Assembly (NCBI RefSeq): GCF_002563955.1
Contig: NZ_PDJE01000001.1
Location: 1,922,001 to 1,986,000, forward strand
Length of the DNA stretch: 64,000 nt
From: Paramicrobacterium agarici
GTDB lineage: Bacteria; Actinomycetota; Actinomycetes; Actinomycetales; Microbacteriaceae
Direction of reading: 5' to 3'
Position 1 is the first letter of the stretch; the number at the start of each line of letters is the position of its first letter. The position numbers and the translations under genes are program-made. Positions 25,847-33,866 of the stretch are shown one piece after another. The notes below the pieces were generated by a model. The model ran no database searches. It was not told the origin of the DNA and worked only from the letters and a program-made list of their open reading frames with translations.

Positions 25847-26694
25847 GCAGACTCGCGGTGCCCAAGACATACAAGCTGTTCATCGGCGGAAAGTTTCCGC
25901 GTTCTGAATCGGGACGCACGTACGAGATCGTAACCGCGAAAGGCGCCTTTCTCGCGAACGCGTCGAAGGCATCGCGCAAAGATGCGCGCGACGCCGTCAA
26001 AGCGGCGCGAACGGCGGTCGCAGGATGGTCAGGAGCGACAGCGTACAACCGCGGGCAGGTGCTCTATCGCATCGCCGAACTTCTCGAAGGGCGTCGAGCG
26101 CAGTTCGTCGACGAGATCCAGCGCGCCGAGGGCGTCTCTGCGAACGCAGCAGAGAAGCAGGTGGACGAGGCGATCGACCGCTGGGTCTGGTACGCAGGCT
26201 GGACCGACAAGTACGCGCAGGTCGCGGGTAACGCGAACCCCGTGGCGGGCCCCTTCTTCAACCTCTCCGTTCCCGAACCCACAGGCGTTGTCGCGATGGT
26301 CGCGCCGCAGGAATCGTCGCTGCTCGGCTTGGTGAGCGTCGTCGCCCCAGCGCTTGTCACGGGAAACTCGGTCGTTGTGGTGGCGAGCGAGCAGTTCCCG
26401 CTTTCGGCGATCACGCTCGCGGAGGTGCTCGCGACGAGCGACGTTCCCGGCGGGGTCGTCAATGTGCTGACAGGGTCGCCCGCCGAGATCGCGCCGTGGC
26501 TCGCGAGCCACTCGGACGTGAATGCGCTTGACCTGGCCGGTGCACAGCAGCTCGACTGGGTCGACCTCCAGATTGAGGCCGCTGACACCCTCAAGCGTGT
26601 TTTGCCGCCCGAGCCGGACGTATGGCCGAGCCTTGACCGCATCACAGCGTTCACGGAAACCAAGACCGTCTGGCACACGAAGAGCATGATTTAG
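25843..26694 (+). CDS. Half-length aldehyde dehydrogenase-like protein (no catalytic cysteine)
   Basis: 283 residues. Matches only the NAD-binding half of aldehyde dehydrogenases (YKLFIGGKF, VPEPTGVVAMVAPQ, GNSVVVVASEQFPL, PGGVVNVLTG). The PWNFP motif is replaced by APQES, the glycine motif FTGSTG is replaced by LAGAQQ, and the protein ends (TETKTVWHTKSMI) before any catalytic Cys domain. No remnant of the missing half lies downstream, so this is not a simple frameshift. Coupled to the full enzyme by ATGA, it may be a structural or regulatory subunit, or a relic under selection. Confidence 0.85.
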   Translation: MSRLAVPKTYKLFIGGKFPRSESGRTYEIVTAKGAFLANASKASRKDARDAVKAARTAVAGWSGATAYNRGQVLYRIAELLEGRRAQFVDEIQRAEGVSANAAEKQVDEAIDRWVWYAGWTDKYAQVAGNANPVAGPFFNLSVPEPTGVVAMVAPQESSLLGLVSVVAPALVTGNSVVVVASEQFPLSAITLAEVLATSDVPGGVVNVLTGSPAEIAPWLASHSDVNALDLAGAQQLDWVDLQIEAADTLKRVLPPEPDVWPSLDRITAFTETKTVWHTKSMI

Positions 26695-26724
26695 CGCGCG
26701 GCCGCCGCACTCTGCCGGTGAACG

Positions 26725-27249
26725 TCATTCAGCGCGAGGCCCGCTGAAAATTCGTGCACGATCAGTGGCGTCCCGTTCGATGGCTCGTTGGAGAACGGAA
26801 GCGGGAATCAGCACGAGACCGGTGTGAGGAACGGCCTGCGAGATGATCGGAAACAGCACCGGCCCCGCGATGAAGAGCACGTCTTGTCCCGTATTCGTCA
26901 GCATCAGCACGTTGCTCAGCCAGGATATGAGCGGAACGGAGAGGAGGCCGACGACGACGCAGCCCACCCCGACCACGAGCAGGAGCGTCGCGAGAGAGCG
27001 CCGGTGACGAACGCTCAACTGTCTTCCGTGCAGCGCACGCAGCGGAAATGACAATGCGATGAAGGCGCATCCGCACACGAGAGCCCACGTCTGAAGCGAA
27101 TGCAGGGGAGCGAAGGCGTCCAGGAGCGCGATGTCGGCCGGCCTGACAGAGCCGAGCACAGCGCGGAGCGGAATCGCGGCGACTGCGCTGACGACGATGA
27201 TGAGTACGCCGACCAACAGCATCCGATTCGCGGTCTTTCTGGCGTTCAT
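26725..27249 (-). CDS. Membrane protein, unknown function
   Basis: 174 residues with four membrane helices (about 12-32, 47-70, 85-105, 125-150) and a short basic tail. The ATG at 27249 is preceded on the minus strand by GAGGAGGGTG; a GTG lies one codon earlier. I recognise no domain. It is divergent from the SNF2 helicase. Confidence 0.7.
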   Translation of the reverse strand: MNARKTANRMLLVGVLIIVVSAVAAIPLRAVLGSVRPADIALLDAFAPLHSLQTWALVCGCAFIALSFPLRALHGRQLSVRHRRSLATLLLVVGVGCVVVGLLSVPLISWLSNVLMLTNTGQDVLFIAGPVLFPIISQAVPHTGLVLIPASVLQRAIERDATDRARIFSGPRAE

Positions 27250-27328
27250 CACCCTCCTCGGTGCATAATGTCACTGTCAGCGTATTGTCATACGCCGTCA
27301 CGAGGGCGGAAGACCGTTCGACGTGTCG

Positions 27329-27334
27329 TAGAAT
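27329..27334 (+). promoter_or_regulatory. Possible -10 box of the helicase gene
   Basis: TAGAAT at 27329-27334; a transcript would start near 27341 and have a leader of about 115 bases before the ATG at 27455. No clear -35. Confidence 0.35.
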
Positions 27335-27454
27335 GACTATGCATTTGCCGTGCGCACAATCTGGCAGGAAGACCGTCGCCGTCCCGCCCCCGCCGCGTGG
27401 CAAGATCTGCTCGACGCCGGTCACGCGCCGGCACTTCGACTGCTCAGGAGGAGC

Positions 27455-29599
27455 ATGCCGCACAACGGTCAACGCCGTGCATCCGGTCGTGGTTCATCAC
27501 GCGCTGCCGCACGCCATGACGACGATGCCCCGATCATTCCGATTCTTGCGCGCAAAGTACGCGAGGTCGAGGCGAAGGCGCAGAAGGGCAAGGTCGGTCC
27601 GACCAACCGTACGAAGTTTCAGGTGATCGCCTTTCTCGTGCGCGAGGAGCGCGCGCGAGTGAAGTCCGACGAGACGCTCAGCGACTCTTCGCGCGCCGAA
27701 CTGCTCAAGCGACTTGACGGTGTTGCGACGATCCTCGCGAAGACAGCGGCGCGAGATACCTCACTCATCAGCCTGCTCGAGGTGGACCAGGCGACAAGTC
27801 CCGTTGCTCAACGTATGCGGCGCGATTGGCTCATTGAGTCCGGCAAGGAGCTCTCGGCCGATGAACTGATCATCACCGTTGAGAAGCCCGCCGTTGAGCC
27901 GACGGTTCCGGCAGAGCTCGCTGAAAAGCAGGTGCTGCCGCAATCAGTGAAGTCGCGGCTTCTTGCCAGTCCGTTTCTCGCACCCGACTTCACGCGTGCC
28001 ACGGCGGCAGATACCGTGCGTCGCCGACTTGACGGCTGGGAGCTCATGGGCCCGCTGTACAAGGCGTTCGAACTGGGTGCCGGCGGCGGCTCCGCGACGA
28101 TGGAGCTTCCGGAAGCGCCCAAGGTGGACAGGCTGGCTCCCAAGGGGCTCGAGATCATGCGGCATCAGGCGCGATTCGTCGAGAGTGTGCGCGACGGACA
28201 CCGCACATTCCTGCTCGCTGACGAGCCGGGCCTCGGAAAGACGGCGCAGTCTGTTCTCGCAGCATCCGTCGCCGACGCCTACCCTCTGCTCGCCGTTGTT
28301 CCCAACGTCGTCAAAATGAATTGGGCCCGAGAGGTTCAGCAGTGGACGCCACAGCGACGCGTCACGGTGATTCACGGTGACGGGCGCGACGTCGATGCCT
28401 TCTCTGATGTCTTCGTCGTCAACTACGCTGTTCTCGATCGCCACCTCTCGTGGCTCGGGAAGCTCGGCTTCCGCGGCATGGTCGTCGACGAAGCGCACTT
28501 CATCAAGAATCTGCACTCCCAGCGCTCCCAGCACGTTCTGTCGCTCGCGAACCGCATTCGACAGAACGCTCCAGGCGGGGACCCGCTGCTCATGGCGCTC
28601 ACGGGTACGCCGCTCATCAACGATGTCGAGGACTTCAACGCCATCTGGCAGTTTCTCGGCTGGGTGAAAGACGGCAAACCGACGAGCGCGCTCATGGAGA
28701 AGCTCGATGCAACGGGCCTGACTCCCGCCGACAACGGCTTCTACCGGGAAGCGCGAGAAGCAGTGATCAGCATGGGGATCGTGCGCCGCCGCAAAGTCGA
28801 CGTGGCAAAGGACCTGCCGTCGAAGCGCGTCGCCGACCTTCCTGTGGAGCTCGACGACGAGGAGGCGCGTTCGATTCGTGCAGCCGAGCGTGAACTCGCC
28901 GAGCGGCTGCTCGCCCGGTACCGACGCATCATTGCGGCTCGCGGAGACGATGCCTCCGTCATTGACGACGACGTCATCAGGCTCGTTGCTCAGTCTGAGC
29001 TCGATGAGTCCAAGGGAGCGCGCGGCACTGAGAACGTCTTCACGATGGTCAGGCGCATCGGAAAGGCGAAAGCCCAGCTCGCCGCCGACTATGCAGGTCA
29101 GTTGGCGCGCTCCGTCGGCAAGGTCGTCTTCTTCGCGAAGCACATCGACGTCATGGATGCTGCTGAGCAGGCGTTCGAGCAGCAGGATATCAAGACCGTC
29201 TCGCTCCGCGGAGACCAGCCTGCCGCCGCGCGGCAGCAGGCCGTCGACGCGTTCAACAACGACCCGACAGTGTCTGTCGCGGTCTGCTCGCTGACCGCCG
29301 CCGGAGTCGGAGTCAACCTGCAGGCGGCGTCGAACGTCGTGCTTGCCGAGCTGTCGTGGACGGACGCAGAACAGACTCAGGCGATCGATCGCGTGCACCG
29401 CATCGGTCAGGAAGAGCCGGTCACGGCATGGCGTATCATCGCGGCGCACACCCTCGACACGAAGATCGCAGAACTCATCGACTCGAAGAAGGGCCTCGCC
29501 GCGAGAGCCCTCGACGGCAGTGACACCGAGATCGGTTCGCAGGACGCTGTTCAGCTGACGGCGCTCATGCAGCTGCTGCGTGAAACGCTCGAGAGCTGA
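27455..29599 (+). CDS. SNF2-family DEAD/DEAH helicase
   Basis: 714 residues. An N-terminal region of about 220 residues without known motifs precedes a SWI2/SNF2 ATPase core: Walker A DEPGLGKTAQS, DEAH box VVDEAHFIKN, LTGTPLIND, and in the C-terminal helicase lobe SLTAAGVGVNLQAAS and QAIDRVHRIGQ. Such proteins remodel DNA-protein complexes or RNA polymerase (RapA-like). The ATG at 27455 was chosen for CAGGAGGAG directly upstream; an upstream GTG at 27350 would add a Pro/Arg-rich tail without conservation signs. Overlaps the next gene by one base. Confidence 0.9.
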   Translation: MPHNGQRRASGRGSSRAAARHDDDAPIIPILARKVREVEAKAQKGKVGPTNRTKFQVIAFLVREERARVKSDETLSDSSRAELLKRLDGVATILAKTAARDTSLISLLEVDQATSPVAQRMRRDWLIESGKELSADELIITVEKPAVEPTVPAELAEKQVLPQSVKSRLLASPFLAPDFTRATAADTVRRRLDGWELMGPLYKAFELGAGGGSATMELPEAPKVDRLAPKGLEIMRHQARFVESVRDGHRTFLLADEPGLGKTAQSVLAASVADAYPLLAVVPNVVKMNWAREVQQWTPQRRVTVIHGDGRDVDAFSDVFVVNYAVLDRHLSWLGKLGFRGMVVDEAHFIKNLHSQRSQHVLSLANRIRQNAPGGDPLLMALTGTPLINDVEDFNAIWQFLGWVKDGKPTSALMEKLDATGLTPADNGFYREAREAVISMGIVRRRKVDVAKDLPSKRVADLPVELDDEEARSIRAAERELAERLLARYRRIIAARGDDASVIDDDVIRLVAQSELDESKGARGTENVFTMVRRIGKAKAQLAADYAGQLARSVGKVVFFAKHIDVMDAAEQAFEQQDIKTVSLRGDQPAAARQQAVDAFNNDPTVSVAVCSLTAAGVGVNLQAASNVVLAELSWTDAEQTQAIDRVHRIGQEEPVTAWRIIAAHTLDTKIAELIDSKKGLAARALDGSDTEIGSQDAVQLTALMQLLRETLES

Positions 29600-29961
29600 T
29601 GGCTGCGTCGAGGGGGCGCTACCCCGAGAAGTCGTTCACCCGGCCCGCTCTCGCGCCGGCAATACTGGCGGCGATGGCGCTCATGGCCGGAGCCGCCCTG
29701 CTGGGAAGCGAATGGTTCATCGTCGTGCGCTTCGCCGTGGCGATTCTCGTTGCCGTCATGGGCGTTTTCGCCGTTCAGGCGCGCGCCTACGCGTGGCTCG
29801 TGGTCATCGTCCCCGTTGTCGTCGCGTGGAATCCCGTATTTCCGCTCACGATGGGAGGAGCGGGCTGGGCGGCCGCCCACTTGATCGCACCCATCGCCCT
29901 TGTTATCGCGGGGTTCCTCATCAAAGTGCCCGCGACGTCGTCTGACCGGTCTCGCCGCTGA
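29599..29961 (+). CDS. Small membrane protein (DUF6804-like)
   Basis: 120 residues, four membrane helices (about 17-36, 41-61, 63-80, 88-108) with basic ends. It starts within the helicase stop codon (TGATG), so it is co-translated with it. It resembles small actinobacterial membrane proteins of the DUF6804 type, by memory only. Function unknown. Convergent with mycoredoxin, four bases apart. Confidence 0.7.
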   Translation: MAASRGRYPEKSFTRPALAPAILAAMALMAGAALLGSEWFIVVRFAVAILVAVMGVFAVQARAYAWLVVIVPVVVAWNPVFPLTMGGAGWAAAHLIAPIALVIAGFLIKVPATSSDRSRR

Positions 29962-29965
29962 GTGC

Positions 29966-30232
29966 TCAGCGGCCCTGTGCGGCGAGTGCCTTCTGCACCT
30001 CGGCGAGTGAGGGGTTCGTCGCCGCGCTGCCGTCGGGATACAGAACCGTCGGCACCGTCTGGTTGCCGTCGTTGACCTTCTCCACCAGCGCTGCTGCACC
30101 CTCGACCTCTTCGATGTTGACCTCTGAATAGCCGATTCCGGCGCTCTGCAACTGGGCCTTGAGGCGCTGACAGTATCCGCACCAGGTCGTGGTGAACATC
30201 GTGATGGAGCCGGTCTCCGGTGTGTAGTCCAT
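29966..30232 (-). CDS. mrx1: Mycoredoxin (glutaredoxin-like)
   Basis: 88 residues. Thioredoxin-fold protein with the active-site motif WCGYC (Cys18, Cys21), the cis-Pro motif TVPTV and a short C-terminal helix. Mycoredoxins reduce mycothiol mixed disulfides in actinobacteria, which supports the organism assignment. Its ATG lies six bases after a TAGGCT box on the minus strand, a leaderless context without ribosome-binding site. Confidence 0.9.
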   Translation of the reverse strand: MDYTPETGSITMFTTTWCGYCQRLKAQLQSAGIGYSEVNIEEVEGAAALVEKVNDGNQTVPTVLYPDGSAATNPSLAEVQKALAAQGR

Positions 30233-30238
30233 GTGCCC

Positions 30239-30244
30239 AGCCTA
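30239..30244 (-). promoter_or_regulatory. -10 box of mycoredoxin (leaderless)
   Basis: Minus strand TAGGCT, six bases (GGGCAC), then ATG. Same geometry as ispG, proS and mutY. Confidence 0.6.
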
Positions 30245-30345
30245 ATCCGAGCGTGCCGTCGAAGGGACTGTGTTGCCGCTGCGCAGAATCCCGAGTGACT
30301 CCGCGACGCGGCTCGCTCGCTGCCCGACAGCATCCTGAGTCCCTC

Positions 30346-30351
30346 TATACT
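30346..30351 (+). promoter_or_regulatory. Possible -10 box of metNIQ
   Basis: TATACT at 30346-30351, close to consensus, about 43 bases before metN. I looked for a SAM-type riboswitch in this short leader and saw none. Confidence 0.4.
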
Positions 30352-30393
30352 TGGACGCGGCCCATTATTCATACACCAGGGATCGGAGGCGGG

Positions 30394-31137
30394 ATGCTGC
30401 AGGCAACGCCCGTCGCCGTGCTCGACGCCGTCACCGTGCGGTTCGGAGCGACGACGGCGCTCGACAATGTGGATCTGACGATCAAACGTGGCGAGATTCT
30501 CGGCGTCATTGGCGAGTCTGGAGCAGGCAAGTCGACGCTTCTCGGGCTGCTTGACGCTGTCGACCATCCGACGGCGGGGCGGGTGCTGATCGAGGGTACG
30601 GATCCGACGCAACTCAAGGATCGCGAGCGTCGTCAGCTGCGGCGGCGCATCGGGATGGTCTTTCAGAACTTCAATCTGCTGTCGAACCGTACGGTGTGGC
30701 AGAACGTTGCGCTGCCGCTCAAGCTGCAGCGTCGCTCGGACCCCGCGCTCATCGGGGAACTGCTCGAGTACGTCGGCCTCACCGAGTTCTCAGAGCGGTA
30801 TCCGGCGCAGCTATCGGGTGGACAGAAGCAGAGAGTAGCGATCGCGCGCTCGCTCGTCACACGGCCGGCGCTTCTGTTGTGCGATGAGCCGACAAGCGCT
30901 CTCGACACACGAACGACAGCAGACATCCTCGAGCTGCTCGCCGCCACGCGCCGCGACTTCGGCACGACGATCGTGCTGGTCACGCATGAGCTCGACGCCG
31001 TAGGCGCGACCTGCGACCGCGCCGCCGTGTTGGAAAACGGGGCTCTCAAGAGCGTGCTCGACGTCGCTCCGACAGCCCGAGACCGCGTTGCCGAGAGCAG
31101 CTATCTGGCTCATGCGCAGAGAGTTCTCGGCACCTGA
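30394..31137 (+). CDS. metN: Methionine-type ABC transporter, ATP-binding protein
   Basis: 247 residues. Complete ATPase domain: Walker A GESGAGKST, Q-loop FQNFNLLS, signature LSGGQKQR, Walker B LLLCDEPTSALD, H-loop VTHE. Standard MetN proteins are about 340 residues because of a C-terminal NIL domain that binds methionine and inhibits transport; that domain is absent here. The ATG at 30394 follows GGAGGCGGG. Next genes encode the permease and binding protein, overlapping by one base (TGATG). Assignment to methionine rests on the permease and MetQ-like protein. Confidence 0.88.
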   Translation: MLQATPVAVLDAVTVRFGATTALDNVDLTIKRGEILGVIGESGAGKSTLLGLLDAVDHPTAGRVLIEGTDPTQLKDRERRQLRRRIGMVFQNFNLLSNRTVWQNVALPLKLQRRSDPALIGELLEYVGLTEFSERYPAQLSGGQKQRVAIARSLVTRPALLLCDEPTSALDTRTTADILELLAATRRDFGTTIVLVTHELDAVGATCDRAAVLENGALKSVLDVAPTARDRVAESSYLAHAQRVLGT

Positions 31138-31805
31138 TGGATGTTATCGAGTCGATCTCGGCGAACATCGACGAGATCGGCGTCGCGATGGCCGAGACGG
31201 GGTTCATGCTCGCGTTCTCGCTCGCGGCGGCCGTCGTGTTCGGTCTGCCGCTCGGCGTGCTCATCTATCTCACGCGTCCCGGCGGCGCGCAGCAGAACAA
31301 GCCTGTCTGGACTGTCGCGAATCTCTACGTGACTGTCGTGCGCTCGTTCCCGTTTCTGCTGTTCGTCGTCTTTCTCATTCCGCTCACGAGGATTCTTTAC
31401 GGAACCACGTTCGGCACGGGAGCAGCGACGTTTCCCCTGTGCTTCGTCGGCGTCGCCCTCTATGCGCGGCTCGTCGAGCAGATCCTCCTCGAGGTGCCTC
31501 CGGGCATTCTGCACGCCGCCCGCTCCATGGGCGCGAGCGCGGCTCAGACTGTCATGAGCTTTCTGCTCGTCGAAGCACGCTCCGGGCTGGTGTACGCGCT
31601 CACGTCGGCGGCGATCAGCCTGATCTCGTACTCGACGGTTCTGGGCATCGTCGGCGGGGGCGGCCTTGGCGACTTCGCTCTGCGCTACGGGTACCAAGAG
31701 TACGACTACGCGCTCATGTATTCGACGATCGTCATCGTCATCGCCTGCGTTCTGCTTGTGCAGATGGCCGGCGAGAAGGTGTCGGCCGCCCTCGACAAAC
31801 GTTGA
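31137..31805 (+). CDS. metI: Methionine-type ABC transporter, permease
   Basis: 222 residues with five or six membrane helices, the usual MetI size. It carries the EAA-like coupling motif around ARSMGASAAQTVMSFLLVEARSG and the family sequence SAAISLISYSTVLGIVGGGGLGDFALRYGYQEY. Starts in the metN stop codon. With metN and metQ forms an importer, probably for D/L-methionine. Confidence 0.93.
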   Translation: MDVIESISANIDEIGVAMAETGFMLAFSLAAAVVFGLPLGVLIYLTRPGGAQQNKPVWTVANLYVTVVRSFPFLLFVVFLIPLTRILYGTTFGTGAATFPLCFVGVALYARLVEQILLEVPPGILHAARSMGASAAQTVMSFLLVEARSGLVYALTSAAISLISYSTVLGIVGGGGLGDFALRYGYQEYDYALMYSTIVIVIACVLLVQMAGEKVSAALDKR

Positions 31806-31824
31806 TCTCACCAGAAAGGCACTC

Positions 31825-32625
31825 ATGAAACTGCGTTCCCTTGCCGCGCTGACTGTCGCGTCGCTCGCGCTCATCACAACGGGCTGCAGCGCCGCCGCCG
31901 GCAGCGCTGACGGCGGCACGGTCACCATCAAGGTTGCCGCGACGGTGACGCCGATGACGGATGCTGTCGAAGCCGCCGCCGAGGTCATTGACGATGGGTA
32001 TGAGATCGAGCTTGTGCCCGTCTCCGACTACGTGCAGCCGAACATCCTGCTCAAGAACAAGGAGATCGACGCGAACCTCGTGCAGTTCCCCTCATTCATG
32101 GAGGAGTTCAACGAGAAGAACGACGCCAACCTCGTCGCCGTGCAGCCCGTGTACAAGACGGTCGTTGCGTTCTACTCGAAGTCGCTCTCGTCACTCGACG
32201 AACTGCCCGAGGGTGGGAGCGTCGTGATCCCCAATGACAAGGCAAATGCGGGGCGCGCGCTGCAGATGCTCGCCGACGCCAAGCTCATCACTCTCGATGA
32301 GAACGTGGAGCGCTTCACGGCGAAGGTCGGCGACATCACCGAGAACCCGCGCGACCTGGAGATCACGCAGGTGGGGCTCATGCAGCTCAATACGGCGTAT
32401 GACGAAGCGGATGCCGTCTTCAATCTGCCCTCGTTCGCCCGGCAGCTCGAGCTGACCCCAGAAGACGACGGGCTCATGGTCGAACAGGACAAGGCGTTCG
32501 AGGTGACGATGGCTGCTCGGCCCGACAACCACGACTCACCGGAGATCACGGCTCTCGCGAAGGCGCTGACGAGCGAGCACGTGCGCGAGACCCTGACCGA
32601 ACTCGGCGTGCCCGCAGCGTTCTGA
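31825..32625 (+). CDS. metQ: Methionine-type ABC transporter, substrate-binding lipoprotein
   Basis: 266 residues. Signal peptide with lipobox-like TTGC and Cys21, then a NlpA/MetQ-type binding domain (KVAATVTPMTDAVEAA, SDYVQPNILLKNKEIDANLVQ, VIPNDKANAGRALQML). It captures substrate outside the membrane. AGAAAGGC precedes the ATG. Ends 11 bases from the convergent ketosynthase gene with no visible hairpin. Confidence 0.92.
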   Translation: MKLRSLAALTVASLALITTGCSAAAGSADGGTVTIKVAATVTPMTDAVEAAAEVIDDGYEIELVPVSDYVQPNILLKNKEIDANLVQFPSFMEEFNEKNDANLVAVQPVYKTVVAFYSKSLSSLDELPEGGSVVIPNDKANAGRALQMLADAKLITLDENVERFTAKVGDITENPRDLEITQVGLMQLNTAYDEADAVFNLPSFARQLELTPEDDGLMVEQDKAFEVTMAARPDNHDSPEITALAKALTSEHVRETLTELGVPAAF

Positions 32626-32636
32626 GGCGCATCGCG

Positions 32637-33866
32637 TCACACGGCGCGAAGCACGAGCGAGGCGTTATGCCCGCCGAAGCCGAACGAGTTCGTCACGAGC
32701 GTGCTGACACGCTCAGACCGTGCCTCGTGCGCCACGACGTCGAGCTCGGGAAACTCCGGGTCGTCGAGATTGATGGTCGGCGGTATCGCGCCGTCTCGCA
32801 TGCCGAGTAAGGAGAGAGCGGCCTCGAGCGTGCCGGCGGCACCGAGCAGATGACCCGTCGTCGACTTGGTCGACGTGACAGGGATGCTGGCGAGGGCGTC
32901 ACCGAAGACGTGTTGAAGGGCGTATGCCTCCATCGCGTCGTTGAGCGGCGTCCCCGTGCCGTGCGCGTTCACATGGTCGACAGATTCGGGCGTGACGCGC
33001 GCGTCGTCAAGGGCACCGCGCATGGCCGAGATCGCACCGCGACCGTGCGGATGAGGGGCAGTAGGGTGGTGGGCGTCAGAGGAGACGCCGTATCCGGCGA
33101 TCTCTCCGAGAGCAACGGCTCCGCGGCGGCGGGCGTGTTCGTCCGATTCGACAAGGAGCGCGGCGGCGCCCGCGGACATGACGAATCCGCGACGTGCGCG
33201 ATCAAACGGCCGGCTCGCTTGCGACGGGGCGCTCTCGTACCCCGGGGCGAGAGCGCCGAGGCTCGAGTTCACAGCCAGGTTCACCCGATTGAGACAGTCA
33301 TCCGCTCCGACAACGAGGATCGCATCGGCGTAGCCGTGACGCACGGCGCGCAGAGCTTCGCCGAGCGCCGCGGTGCCGCTTGCACACGTTGCGGAAAGCC
33401 CGGCGCTCGCGCCGCGAGCATCGTACTTCTGGCTCAGGTAGGCGGCGGCAGCATCCGGACCGCCATAGACCACGACCCCGGGCGGAACGCGACGGGGTCC
33501 GCTGCGATCGAGCGTGCGCACGGCCTCCTGCGTCAGCGAGACGGCGCCCGACCCCGTGGCGACCGTGACGCCGAAACGGTCGGGATTGAGCGGCTCGACA
33601 CCGCTCATGGCCTCGTGCGCAGCCGCGATCGCGTAGAGAGCGTGAGCGTCGAGGCGTTTCGCGTCTGAACGTGAGACAAAGGCGAGCGGATCGAAGTTGC
33701 GCACCTCGCCTCCGACGGAAACCGCGAGGTCCGAGACGTCGACATGCTCGAAAGCACGGATTCCGCTTCGGCCGGAGACGACGGCATCCCACGTCGATTC
33801 CGCGTCGAGACCGCACGGGGTCACTGCACCGATCGCGGTGATGACCGCGCGTCGTCCCGCGCTCAC
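32637..33866 (-). CDS. Beta-ketoacyl synthase (KAS II / FabF-like)
   Basis: 409 residues. Condensing enzyme with the full Cys-His-His set and lysine: Cys161 in SATCASGTAAL, His302 in NAHGTGTPLND, Lys334 and His339 in STKSTTGHLLG. It is coupled by a four-base overlap to an upstream AMP-forming ligase and there is no acyl carrier protein, ketoreductase or malonyl transferase nearby, so it is not the housekeeping fatty-acid gene set. It may extend an acyl group activated by its partner. The product is unknown. Confidence 0.88.
   Translation of the reverse strand: MSAGRRAVITAIGAVTPCGLDAESTWDAVVSGRSGIRAFEHVDVSDLAVSVGGEVRNFDPLAFVSRSDAKRLDAHALYAIAAAHEAMSGVEPLNPDRFGVTVATGSGAVSLTQEAVRTLDRSGPRRVPPGVVVYGGPDAAAAYLSQKYDARGASAGLSATCASGTAALGEALRAVRHGYADAILVVGADDCLNRVNLAVNSSLGALAPGYESAPSQASRPFDRARRGFVMSAGAAALLVESDEHARRRGAVALGEIAGYGVSSDAHHPTAPHPHGRGAISAMRGALDDARVTPESVDHVNAHGTGTPLNDAMEAYALQHVFGDALASIPVTSTKSTTGHLLGAAGTLEAALSLLGMRDGAIPPTINLDDPEFPELDVVAHEARSERVSTLVTNSFGFGGHNASLVLRAV

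Noticed and set aside
25843-26694. Half aldehyde dehydrogenase as a frameshifted full gene
   Set aside because: Only about 30 bases separate its stop from the convergent membrane-protein gene; no C-terminal half is found in any frame.
30233-30393. SAM-type riboswitch before metN
   Set aside because: The likely transcript leader is only about 40 bases and shows none of the conserved SAM riboswitch core segments.
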